Assembly: GCA_965220775.1 (NCBI GenBank)
Contig: OZ244845.1
Location: 62,001-126,000 of the forward strand
Source of the DNA: G963664835 sp965220775
GTDB taxonomy: Bacteria; Chloroflexota; UBA6077; FW602-bin22; JBCLEL01
Direction of reading: 5' to 3'
Length of the DNA stretch: 64,000 nt
In this document: piece by piece, positions 18,346 to 26,370 of the stretch
Numbering within the stretch: the first letter of the stretch is position 1
Layout: every line of letters starts with the position of its first letter
The notes under the pieces: model-generated
What the model was told of the DNA's origin: nothing
Database searches by the model: none
Seen by the model: the letters and a program-made list of their open reading frames with translations, nothing else
Made by a program: the position numbers and the translations under genes

Positions 18346-19029
18346 ATCAACCCTGAACTTACAGTACTGATCCCCGCATACAACGAAGGCGTCACGATAA
18401 CCGAGATTATCCGGCGCGTCGCTCGGTCGCCGATCGACAAAGAGATCATCGTCGTCAACGACTGCTCGACCGACGACACAAGTGACAGAGTGGCCGGCAT
18501 CGAAATCGACAACCTTCGGCTGATCGACCACCCGACTAATATGGGCAAAGGCGCCGCGATTCAAACGGGCGTGCGGGCGGCAATCGGCCGGTACACCATA
18601 ATTCAGGACGCTGACCTGGAGTACGACCCGCAAGAGTACGAGTCGTTGCTGGCGCCGTTGCGCGATGGCCGCGCGCGGGTCGTCTATGGCTCGCGTTTCC
18701 TAGGCCGCCACCGGAATATGTCTCCCGTCCAGCTATTTGGCAACAAGCTCTTGACTGCAACGACCAATGTGCTTTACGGCGCTTCTCTCACCGACATGGA
18801 GACCTGCTACAAGGTGATTCCTACCAAGCTTTTGAGGGACTTGAACCTGGGCTCCAGTCACTTCGAGGTCGAGGCGGAGATCACGGCCAAACTGCTGAGA
18901 AGGGGGATCGACATACTTGAGCTACCGATCTCCTACGTCGCCCGCGACTCCGACGAAGGCAAGAAGATCGGTTGGGTGGACGGATTTCCAGCACTCTGGA
19001 GCCTCATTAAATACCGGTTCATAGACTGA
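18346..19029 (+). CDS. GT2 (dolichol-phosphate-mannose-synthase-like) glycosyltransferase, ATC start
   Basis: GT-A fold family 2 enzyme: nucleotide-binding strand ELTVLIPAYNEG at the very start, VVNDCSTDDT, the metal-binding DAD in IQDADLEYDP, and VYGSRFLGR. The fold needs the frame to begin at about 18346, but after the stop TAG 18334-18336 there is no ATG, GTG or TTG until GTG 18490, which would remove the first 48 residues including the nucleotide-binding strand. ATC 18346-18348 lies 8 nt after GAGAGGTAGG and would give (M)NPELTVLIP. A sequencing error is the alternative. 227 aa, no membrane anchor. It follows nuoN by 43 nt and overlaps the convergent GT4 gene by 11 nt. Confidence 0.8.
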   Translation: MNPELTVLIPAYNEGVTITEIIRRVARSPIDKEIIVVNDCSTDDTSDRVAGIEIDNLRLIDHPTNMGKGAAIQTGVRAAIGRYTIIQDADLEYDPQEYESLLAPLRDGRARVVYGSRFLGRHRNMSPVQLFGNKLLTATTNVLYGASLTDMETCYKVIPTKLLRDLNLGSSHFEVEAEITAKLLRRGIDILELPISYVARDSDEGKKIGWVDGFPALWSLIKYRFID

Positions 19030-20119
19030 CGACCGGGCGGGAATCCAAAGCGAGCATCACCGCTCGCTCGACCCGTTGCGCCATCGCATCGGGCCCGAAC
19101 TCTCTCCACACGTAGTCGGCGGTATTTCCCGCCAACCTGGTACGGAGACCGCTATCGCCGGCCAACCTGAGGATGGCCTGAGCCAATGACGCTGGGTCGC
19201 CTCGCCGGCAAAACAGGGCGTGAGTCTCGTCGATGAAGATGTCGCGGGTCGCCGGTGAATCGCCGACTATGGTTGGACGGCCAACAGCCATGACCTGGAA
19301 GGTCTTGCCGGTGACTACCCGGCCAGCCTTGCCAGTCGAGCCGAACGGGCCGGCCAGACAGATGTCCGCCAGCCCAATCCTACGCGCCAACGCCGGCGGC
19401 GCCATCCAAGGATGAAACTGAAGGTTTGTGAGCCGCTCCTCCCGTGCGATTTCCTCACAGGACCGCCGATTGGGCCCTTCGCCAATTACGTCAAATATGA
19501 TTTCGTCGTGATCTCGCAATCGTGCAGCCGCCTCCACCACTATCTCGGCGCCATGAAGCGGCATAAACGAGCAATAGTAGACCACGCGAAGCGGCGTCGA
19601 TGCGTTCGATTGCGGTTGACGTTCGAATATACGGTCATCGAACCCCACGGGTATGGAAACCGTCCGGTCGGCGGCGACACCATATAGCTGCTGTAAGAGC
19701 CGTGAATGCTCTCTGGTATCCGTCAGCGAGAGCGCCGACCGCCGAGCGACAAGGGCCTCCAGCGCACGCACAGCCGAGCCAACAGGCGAAGATGGGGACG
19801 CCAGCCGGCGGTCCAAGCAGATCGTGTCGAACAACGAGACGAAGCAGTCGGTTACGACTGGCGTTGATCGGAGAGAGGTTAACGCCAAGCCGAGCGGCTG
19901 GCCGAGAAAGCCGGCGACCGCAACATCGTAGTCCGGTCGGCGGAAGGCCAACTTGCCGGCGATTTCGACGAACCGCCGGAGGTAGCTGTGAGCGTGGCTG
20001 GTTACTTCCACGACATCGAAGCGATCTTGCAGCGCCCGGCGGAGGACTGCGTTTCGTACGTAGGTGGGCTCGCGGCCGCAGGTGAACAGCACCCTTGGCC
20101 GGTGACAACTTTGGGACAT
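19019..20119 (-). CDS. GT4-type glycosyltransferase
   Basis: 366 aa, likely GT-B fold. The C-terminal half has the family-1/4 pattern: LRVVYYCSFMPLHG opening the second Rossmann domain, FDVIGEGPNR, and an acceptor segment GRVVTGKTFQVMAVGRPTIV containing the donor-site region. No signal peptide. It is transcribed divergently from the GNAT array 163 nt away. The sugar specificity cannot be read from the sequence. Confidence 0.8.
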   Translation of the reverse strand: MSQSCHRPRVLFTCGREPTYVRNAVLRRALQDRFDVVEVTSHAHSYLRRFVEIAGKLAFRRPDYDVAVAGFLGQPLGLALTSLRSTPVVTDCFVSLFDTICLDRRLASPSSPVGSAVRALEALVARRSALSLTDTREHSRLLQQLYGVAADRTVSIPVGFDDRIFERQPQSNASTPLRVVYYCSFMPLHGAEIVVEAAARLRDHDEIIFDVIGEGPNRRSCEEIAREERLTNLQFHPWMAPPALARRIGLADICLAGPFGSTGKAGRVVTGKTFQVMAVGRPTIVGDSPATRDIFIDETHALFCRRGDPASLAQAILRLAGDSGLRTRLAGNTADYVWREFGPDAMAQRVERAVMLALDSRPVVSL

Positions 20120-20282
20120 CGGGCGGATCCTGCTGATATGTTAGCCTACGCGATAAGTCGGCGAATTGCAGTATAGCTTGAGGTTGCGCGGGCCACCAAC
20201 GGCGGCTCGGACAGCCGGCGTAGCCTATTTTGACGGGCGACTCGATCCGTAACAACCAAAACGCAACTCGAACGAGGGACGG

Positions 20283-20906
20283 ATGACAGACAAGAACGAG
20301 CCGGTTCAGCCCGACGAACGACAGCCGATCATCAACATCGCCGGCGAAAAGGTGGCGCTCGGGCCGCTCCGGCGTGACCTAATACCTCTATACCTGAGGT
20401 GGATAAACGACTTCGAGGTTGTGCGTTTTCTGGGCCCCGCCGCGCGTCCAACTTCCCTCGAGGCCGAGGAAGATTGGTACTCGCGCGTTAGCAAGGCTGA
20501 GAATCAGGCGGTTTTTACCGTCTACGAGAAGTCAGAGTTGCGTCCGATTGGCACCACCGGCTTGGGCGAAATCAATCACACCCATCGAACCGCCGAGTTC
20601 GGAATAATGATTGGCGATAAGGAGAGTTGGGGTAAGGGCTATGGCACCGAGGTCACTCGTCTGATGCTCGAATATGGCTTCATCTGTCTTGGTCTGCACA
20701 ACATCCACCTCTGGGCAAACGCCGCGAACGAACGGGGCATCAGAGCCTATCAGCGGGCCGGCTTCCGAATGGCCGGCCGCTTACGCCAGCACCTGCGCCT
20801 AGGTGGGCAAGCCTACGACGACATCCTGATGGACTGCCTTGCGACCGAGTTCCAAGGCGGCGCGCTGAGCCACCTCTTGCCGGAGTTTTCCGAGGCGAAG
20901 GAATGA
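20283..20906 (+). CDS. GNAT acetyltransferase, array copy 1 of 7
   Basis: 207 aa, RimJ/RimL-like GNAT fold. Acetyl-CoA loop (motif A) is ESWGKGYGTEVTRLMLEYGF, and motif B is NERGIRAYQRAGFRMAGRLRQ. The N terminus (about 20 residues, MTDKNEPVQP, then a PIINIAGEKVALGPLRRDL strand) is shared by all seven paralogues. Such enzymes N-acetylate amino groups on proteins or amino sugars. The glycosyltransferase neighbourhood makes an aminosugar or sugar-lipid substrate plausible, by inference. The acceptor-side segment here is RFLGPAARPTSLEAEEDWYS. Linked to copy 2 by ATGA. Confidence 0.85.
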   Translation: MTDKNEPVQPDERQPIINIAGEKVALGPLRRDLIPLYLRWINDFEVVRFLGPAARPTSLEAEEDWYSRVSKAENQAVFTVYEKSELRPIGTTGLGEINHTHRTAEFGIMIGDKESWGKGYGTEVTRLMLEYGFICLGLHNIHLWANAANERGIRAYQRAGFRMAGRLRQHLRLGGQAYDDILMDCLATEFQGGALSHLLPEFSEAKE

Positions 20907-21523
20907 CGGGTAAGGCCGAGCCCCCTCGGACGGATGACCAACAGCCGATCACCAATATCGTCGGCGAAAAGGTGGCAATGGGGCCGATCCGGCGCGATCT
21001 GACTCATCTGTTTCAAATGTGGTCGAACGACTTCGAAGTCAGGCGCTTTATGGGACCCATGCGGCCCACGTCCCTGGAGTCGATCGAAGACATGTACACG
21101 CGCATTAAGAAGGATGAGAATCAATCGTATTTTATTGTCTACGAGAAGTCACAGTTGCGGCCAATCGGCAACGCCGGCCTGGCCGACATCAATCACGCCC
21201 ATCGGACCGCCGAATTCTTCATCATGATTGGCGACAAGGAGAGCTGGGGGAAAGGCTACGGCACCGAGGTCACCCGGCTGGTGCTGGAGTACGGTTTCGC
21301 CTGCTTGGGCCTGCACAACATCTTCCTCTGGGTATTCGCGACGAACGAACGGGGCATCAGGGCCTATCGGCGGGCCGGCTTCAGGATGGCCGGCCGCTGG
21401 CGGCAAGCAAAGCGGCGGGGAGACCGGGCCTACGATCTCGTACTGATGGACTGCGTGGCGACGGAGTTTCAGGGCGGCGCGCTGAGCCATCTGCTACCGG
21501 AAACCTCCGAGGTTGAAGAATGA
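20903..21523 (+). CDS. GNAT acetyltransferase, array copy 2 of 7
   Basis: 206 aa. Starts at ATG overlapping the copy 1 stop (ATGA). Its acceptor-side segment differs: RFMGPMRPTSLESIEDMYTR and AEFFIMIGDKE. LFQMWSND replaces LYLRWIND. The C-terminal GNAT core is almost unchanged (SWGKGYGTEVTRLVLEYGF). A start within the previous stop implies re-initiation from one long messenger. Confidence 0.85.
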   Translation: MTGKAEPPRTDDQQPITNIVGEKVAMGPIRRDLTHLFQMWSNDFEVRRFMGPMRPTSLESIEDMYTRIKKDENQSYFIVYEKSQLRPIGNAGLADINHAHRTAEFFIMIGDKESWGKGYGTEVTRLVLEYGFACLGLHNIFLWVFATNERGIRAYRRAGFRMAGRWRQAKRRGDRAYDLVLMDCVATEFQGGALSHLLPETSEVEE

Positions 21524-22140
21524 CCGACAAAAAAGGGCCTGCTCGGCCGGATGACCAACCGCCGATCATCAACATTGTTGGGGAAAAGGTGGCCCTGGGA
21601 CCGATCCGCCGTGATTTACAACAGTTGTTTCAAGCGTGGTCCAACGACTTCGAAGTGAGACGCTTTCGCGGAGCCATGCGGCCCACTTCGCTTGAATCCT
21701 TGGAAGACGTTTATTCGGGCATCATCAAGGATAAGAATGAGGCGTACTTTACTATCTACGAGAAGAACGATCTTCGTCCCATCGGCCACGCCGGCTTGAG
21801 TGGTATCAACCAAACTCATCGGACCGCCGAGTTCTTCATCATGATTGGCGACAAGGAGAGCTGGGGGAAGGGTTATGGCACCGAGGTCACCCGGCTGGTG
21901 CTGGAGTACGGTTTCGCCTGCTTGGGCCTGCACAACATCTTCCTCTGGGTACACGCGGCGAACGAACGCAGCATCAGAGCCTACCGGCGGGCCGGCTTTC
22001 GAATGGCCGGCCGCCTACGGCAATGCTCACGCTTGGGAAGCCGAGCCTACGACGAAATCTTGATGGACTGCCTTGCGACCGAGTTCAAGAGCGGAGCGTT
22101 GAGACATCTCCTGCCGGACTCTGTCGGGGTGGAGAAATGA
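21520..22140 (+). CDS. GNAT acetyltransferase, array copy 3 of 7
   Basis: 206 aa. Closest to copy 2 in the N-terminal half (LFQAWSNDFEVRRF, AEFFIMIGDKE). The nucleotide sequence of the acetyl-CoA-binding block is nearly identical to copy 2 (around 21222-21345 versus 21839-21962), indicating recent duplication or conversion. Its tail (FKSGALRHLLPDS) matches copy 5 instead, so the copy looks mosaic. Confidence 0.85.
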   Translation: MTDKKGPARPDDQPPIINIVGEKVALGPIRRDLQQLFQAWSNDFEVRRFRGAMRPTSLESLEDVYSGIIKDKNEAYFTIYEKNDLRPIGHAGLSGINQTHRTAEFFIMIGDKESWGKGYGTEVTRLVLEYGFACLGLHNIFLWVHAANERSIRAYRRAGFRMAGRLRQCSRLGSRAYDEILMDCLATEFKSGALRHLLPDSVGVEK

Positions 22141-22760
22141 CGGATACGAACGAGCCGGCCCGCCCGTATGGGCAAGAACCGATCATCAACATCGCCGGCG
22201 AGAAGGTGGCGCTGGGACCGCTCCGGCGCGATCTGGTGCCCCTCTATCTCAAGTGGATAAACGACTTCGAAGTTATGCGCCACATGGTAGCCACCACGCG
22301 CCCGATGTCACTCGAGGCCGAAGAAGACTGGTATGCGCATGCGAGCAAGGCCGAGAATCAAACCAGCTTTACTATCTACGAAAAAACGCGGTTGCGGCCA
22401 ATTGGCAACACTAGTCTGGGCAAAGTCAACCATGCACATCGCACTGCCGAGTTCGGAATAATGATCGGCGACAAAGGAAGTTGGGGCAAAGGCTACGGTA
22501 CAGAAGTCACTAAGCTGATGCTCGACTATGGTTTTACCTGTCTGGGCTTACACAACATCTTCCTCTGGGTAAATGACGCGAACGAACGGGGCATCAGGGC
22601 CTACCGGCGGGCCGGCTTCCGAGTGGCCGGCCGCTTGAGGCAAGCCAGGTGGCGGGGAGGCCGGGCCTCCGATCTCGTATTGATGGAGTGCCTGGCGACT
22701 GAGTTCCAGGGAGGCGCGCTGAGCCACCTAAGCCCGGAATCATTAGAGGCGAAAGAATGA
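22137..22760 (+). CDS. GNAT acetyltransferase, array copy 4 of 7
   Basis: 207 aa. The start is the ATG overlapping the copy 3 stop; an in-frame extension to 22023 lies inside copy 3 and is not used. N-terminal half resembles copy 1 (LYLKWINDFEVMRHM, EAEEDWYAHASKAENQ). The core has SWGKGYGTEVTKLMLDYGF. Carries GRASDLVLMECLATEF where the others read MDC. Confidence 0.85.
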   Translation: MTDTNEPARPYGQEPIINIAGEKVALGPLRRDLVPLYLKWINDFEVMRHMVATTRPMSLEAEEDWYAHASKAENQTSFTIYEKTRLRPIGNTSLGKVNHAHRTAEFGIMIGDKGSWGKGYGTEVTKLMLDYGFTCLGLHNIFLWVNDANERGIRAYRRAGFRVAGRLRQARWRGGRASDLVLMECLATEFQGGALSHLSPESLEAKE

Positions 22761-23368
22761 CGGATGCGAACGAGCCGGCTCAGCCGCCGATCCTGAACAT
22801 CATTGGCGAAAAGATAGCGCTAGGGCCTCTTCGGCGTGATCTAGTACCTCTACTCCATAGGTGGTCGAACGACTTCGAGGTCGTGCGTTTTATGGGCGGC
22901 GCCGCGCGTCCAACTTCCCTCGAGGCCGAGGAGGACTGGTACTCGCGCGTTAGCAAGGCTGAGAATCAGGCGCACTTTACTATTTATGCGAAGGCCCAGT
23001 TGCGGCCAATCGGCGCCGCCGGTCTGAACGGCATTAACCACGCCAATCGCACCGCGGAGTTCGAAATCATGATCGGCGAGAAGGACCATTGGGGCAAAGG
23101 CTACGGCACAGAGGTCACTAAGCTGATGCTCGACTATGGTTTTACCTGTCTGGGCCTACACAACATCTTCCTCTGGGTAAATGAGGCGAACGAACGCGGC
23201 ATCAGAGCCTATCGGCGGGCCGGCTTCCGAGTAGGCGGCCGCTTACGCCAAGGCCAACGCCTGGGAGGCCGGGCCTACGATGTGATCCTTATGGACTGCC
23301 TGGCGACCGAGTTCAAGAGCGGAGCGTTGAGACATCTCCTGCCGGACTCTGCCGGGGTGGAGGAATGA
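22757..23368 (+). CDS. GNAT acetyltransferase, array copy 5 of 7
   Basis: 203 aa, the shortest copy, missing a few residues of the disordered N-terminal linker (AQPPILNIIGEKIALGPL). Shares RPTSLEAEEDWYSRVSKAEN with copy 1 and TKLMLDYGFTCLGLHN with copy 4. Motif A is DHWGKGYGTEVTKLM. It appears intact. Confidence 0.85.
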   Translation: MTDANEPAQPPILNIIGEKIALGPLRRDLVPLLHRWSNDFEVVRFMGGAARPTSLEAEEDWYSRVSKAENQAHFTIYAKAQLRPIGAAGLNGINHANRTAEFEIMIGEKDHWGKGYGTEVTKLMLDYGFTCLGLHNIFLWVNEANERGIRAYRRAGFRVGGRLRQGQRLGGRAYDVILMDCLATEFKSGALRHLLPDSAGVEE

Positions 23369-23985
23369 CGGATACGAACGAGCCGGCCCGGCCGAATGGG
23401 CAAGAACCAATCATCAACATCGCCGGCGATAAGGTGGCCCTGGGGCCGCTCCGCCGCGACCTAGTACCTCTATACCAGAGGTGGTACAACGACTTCGAGG
23501 TAATGCGCTATTACGGGGGGATGCGGCCTTGGAGCCGCGAAGAGGCCGAGCAATGGTACCAAAGCAGTAACAAGAACGAACGTGCCGCATATTTCACGAT
23601 CTATGACTTGGTCACCTTGCTTCCTGTCGGCTACACCGGGTTGTTCGACATCAGCCAGTTTCATCGCACGGCCGAATTTGACATCTTTATTGGTGATAAG
23701 GAGAGTTGGGGCATGGGCTATGGCACCGAGGTCACCCGGCTGGTGCTGGAGTACGGTTTCACCTGTCTGGGCCTGAACAACATCTTCCTCTGGGTAAATG
23801 AGGCGAACGAACGCGGCATCAGAGCCTATCGGCGGGCCGGCTTTCGAATGGCCGGCCGTCTACGGCAAACCAGGTGGCGGGCCGGCCGGGCCTTCGATCT
23901 ACTATTGATGGATTGCGTGGCGACGGAGTTTCAGGCCGGCGCGCTGAGTTACCTCATGCCGCAATCGTGCGAGGTGGACGAATGA
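23365..23985 (+). CDS. GNAT acetyltransferase, array copy 6 of 7
   Basis: 206 aa and the most divergent acceptor side: RYYGGMRPWSREEAEQWYQS, then YDLVTLLPVGYTGLFDISQF. Motif A carries a substitution, SWGMGYGTEVTRL, with Met for the usual Lys. The CoA-binding glycines are kept, so activity is plausible with altered acceptor choice. Confidence 0.85.
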   Translation: MTDTNEPARPNGQEPIINIAGDKVALGPLRRDLVPLYQRWYNDFEVMRYYGGMRPWSREEAEQWYQSSNKNERAAYFTIYDLVTLLPVGYTGLFDISQFHRTAEFDIFIGDKESWGMGYGTEVTRLVLEYGFTCLGLNNIFLWVNEANERGIRAYRRAGFRMAGRLRQTRWRAGRAFDLLLMDCVATEFQAGALSYLMPQSCEVDE

Positions 23986-24608
23986 CGGACAAGAACGAGC
24001 CGGCTCAGCCGGAAGACCAGCAGCCGATCATCAACATCGCCGGCGACAAGGTCGCTCTGGGGCCGATTCGGCGCGATCTAATACCTTTATTCCAAAGGTG
24101 GTCCAACGACTTCGAAGTCGTGCGCTTTCTGGGAACCATGGAGCCATCGAGCATTGAGTCCGAAGAAGACCAATACTCACGCTTTAGCAAGGCTGAGAAC
24201 CAATCGTACTTTACTATCTATGAGAAAGCACGGTGGCGACCAATCGGCGCCACCGGCCTGGGCGACATCAACCACGCCCATCGCACCGCCGAGTTCTACA
24301 TCATGATTGGTGACAAGGAGAGCTGGGGTAAGGGTTACGGCACCGAGGTCGCTCGGCTAATGCTCGACTACGGCTTCACCTGTTTGGGCCTCCACAACAT
24401 CAGTCTGTGGGTCCACGCCGAGAACGAACGCGGCATCAGAGCCTACCGGCGGGCCGGCTTCCGCGACGCGGGACACTTACGGCAATTCAAGTGGCTGGGA
24501 GGCCGGGCTTATGATTTTATCCTCATGGACTGCCTGGCTACCGAGTTCCGAAGCTCTGTGCTGCATCGACTGATGCCCGGCCCTGCCGAGGGCGGATCAT
24601 CAAAGTAA
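23982..24608 (+). CDS. GNAT acetyltransferase, array copy 7 of 7
   Basis: 208 aa. The start ATG overlaps the copy 6 stop; an in-frame extension upstream to 23874 lies inside copy 6. Acceptor side: RFLGTMEPSSIESEEDQYSR. Motif B is slightly altered (RAGFRDAGHLRQ). The stop TAA is followed immediately by the ATG of the next glycosyltransferase, so array and glycosyltransferase are probably one transcript. Confidence 0.85.
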   Translation: MTDKNEPAQPEDQQPIINIAGDKVALGPIRRDLIPLFQRWSNDFEVVRFLGTMEPSSIESEEDQYSRFSKAENQSYFTIYEKARWRPIGATGLGDINHAHRTAEFYIMIGDKESWGKGYGTEVARLMLDYGFTCLGLHNISLWVHAENERGIRAYRRAGFRDAGHLRQFKWLGGRAYDFILMDCLATEFRSSVLHRLMPGPAEGGSSK

Positions 24609-25514
24609 ATGACGAACTGCCCCCTCGTCGCGGCAATTGTCGTTGACTGGAACCGGCCGGTGGAAACGATGGCATGCTTGAGGTCGCTCCGGGCTAGCTG
24701 CTACCCAAACCTGATTGCCGTCCTGGTCGACAACGGGTCCGACTATTCGAATGATTCCGAGTACCGCGCGATCCTGCCCGGGCTTGTCTACCGCCGGCTC
24801 GTACGCAATCGGGGATTCGCCGCCGGTTGCAATGCCGGCATAGCCGTCGCACGCGAGTCGGAGGCCGACTACGTGCTCCTGCTGAACAACGATGCAGAGG
24901 TCGCCCCCGACGCGATAGGACGACTAGTCAATTGCGCGGAGGAACACCCAAGTTTTGGCGCGCTAACGGCGACAGTGTATCACCGCGAGAACCGCGGGAG
25001 GCTGTGGCACGCCGGCGCACGCACGCTGGTCGTCTGGCCATTCGCCCGGCGAATCACGATGGCAGAACTGAAGGGGCCGGAGCCGGTGCCGGTAGATTTC
25101 GCCACCGGCTGCGCGTTGTTGTTGCGGGGAGCGGCAATAGACGCAGGCGGCGAGTTGGATGAGAGATTTTTCATGTATAGCGAGGACAACGACCTTTGCC
25201 TGCGGATGCGTGACGCGGGCTTCCGAATTGGCGCGGTGCCATCGGCGCTGGCGTGGCATCGAGTCGCCGCGTCCGCCTACGGAGACAGCCCCGCTCGGGC
25301 CTGGCAGCGGTCGCGCAGCCGTTTGCTATACTTCCAGAAGCACGCCCGGGGGCTGTCCTGGCCGGCGGCGGCAGCTTCTACATTCGTCTATCTGGCGCGA
25401 GGCATTCTTGCCGGCGCGTTGCGGGGCCGCTGGGGTGTGGCCAAGGCAATCGTCGCCGGATCCTTCGGAAGCGGCGATCCGGCCGCCCAGTTGGATCGCC
25501 GGCACAACCGGTAA
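24609..25514 (+). CDS. GT2 glycosyltransferase (rhamnosyltransferase-like)
   Basis: 301 aa GT-A enzyme: VAAIVVDWNRP at the start, VLVDNGSDYSN, the metal-binding motif LLLNNDAEVAPDAI, and the acceptor-site FFMYSEDNDLCLRMRDAGF typical of WbbL/rhamnosyltransferase-type GT2 proteins. It ends in a membrane-associated hydrophobic helix (AAAASTFVYLARGILAG). It directly abuts GNAT copy 7, suggesting that the acetylated product and this transferase serve the same glycan. Confidence 0.85.
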   Translation: MTNCPLVAAIVVDWNRPVETMACLRSLRASCYPNLIAVLVDNGSDYSNDSEYRAILPGLVYRRLVRNRGFAAGCNAGIAVARESEADYVLLLNNDAEVAPDAIGRLVNCAEEHPSFGALTATVYHRENRGRLWHAGARTLVVWPFARRITMAELKGPEPVPVDFATGCALLLRGAAIDAGGELDERFFMYSEDNDLCLRMRDAGFRIGAVPSALAWHRVAASAYGDSPARAWQRSRSRLLYFQKHARGLSWPAAAASTFVYLARGILAGALRGRWGVAKAIVAGSFGSGDPAAQLDRRHNR

Positions 25515-25528
25515 AACGCCACTACCTA

Positions 25529-26281
25529 GTGATCGAGTTTCGAACACAGCGTGATCCTGCAGGACTGAGCCCGCAAACAACGTACGAGCGCCTGCATGCT
25601 GGCGGAAAACTGAGGCAGCTCGACTCGTACTACCTTTGGGCACTGCGCAAGCTAGACATTCGTCCCGGAAGTTCGCTGCTAGACGTTTCCTGCGGCACCG
25701 GCAGGGTGATCGATCTGGCGTTAGAGCGTAGAATCTCAGCCTACGGCATCGACATCTCTCTAGAAGCCATCCGTCGCGGCTCGTCGCGGACCAGCAGCAG
25801 GTTCATCCAAGGCGATGCGCAGCAACTTCCGTTCCCCGATGAATCGTTCGACTACGTGCTGAGTCTGGGAAGTATCGAGCACTACGAGAAGCCAGAATTG
25901 GGTATCTCCGAGATGGCAAGAGTCGTGCGGACTGATGGCTTGGTCGGCATTCTTGTGCCAAACGCATACTCTCTTCTGCATACGCTTTACGTATGGCGCC
26001 ACGGTACCGCGTTCGACGATGGTCAACCCATTCAGCGCTATGCAACGAGACGCGAATGGATCAGAATGATCGAAGAGAACGGTTTGGCAATAGTCGCAAC
26101 GGTACGACATAACCTACCGACTCCGAGCAATGCTCAAGAAAGGCGCTGGTTCTTGAGCCGGCCCATGAAACTAGTACGTCTGCTGTTAGCCAATGCACTA
26201 CCGCTTGATCTGGCAGAATCCTTTCTATTCATAGGGATAAAGGCCCCTGGGGATAAACGCCTGCGGGGTTTGCCAACGTAA
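25529..26281 (+). CDS. SAM-dependent methyltransferase
   Basis: Class I methyltransferase fold: SAM motif I is SLLDVSCGTGRVIDLAL, motif II ends in GIDISLEAIRRG, and the post-motif is FPDESFDYVLSLGSIEHYEKP. GTG 25529, 14 nt after the glycosyltransferase stop, fits the domain boundary. An in-frame extension to 25253 would lie inside that gene. About 250 aa, acting on an unknown substrate, probably a sugar or lipid given the neighbours. Confidence 0.75.
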   Translation: MIEFRTQRDPAGLSPQTTYERLHAGGKLRQLDSYYLWALRKLDIRPGSSLLDVSCGTGRVIDLALERRISAYGIDISLEAIRRGSSRTSSRFIQGDAQQLPFPDESFDYVLSLGSIEHYEKPELGISEMARVVRTDGLVGILVPNAYSLLHTLYVWRHGTAFDDGQPIQRYATRREWIRMIEENGLAIVATVRHNLPTPSNAQERRWFLSRPMKLVRLLLANALPLDLAESFLFIGIKAPGDKRLRGLPT

Positions 26282-26370
26282 ACGGTGGCTACTTGGGGTT
26301 GTGATAAAGTCTAAGGTCGATTGCAAGAACCGAGGATGATCCAGAAGAAGTCTGAGAGGGTGCGACAACC

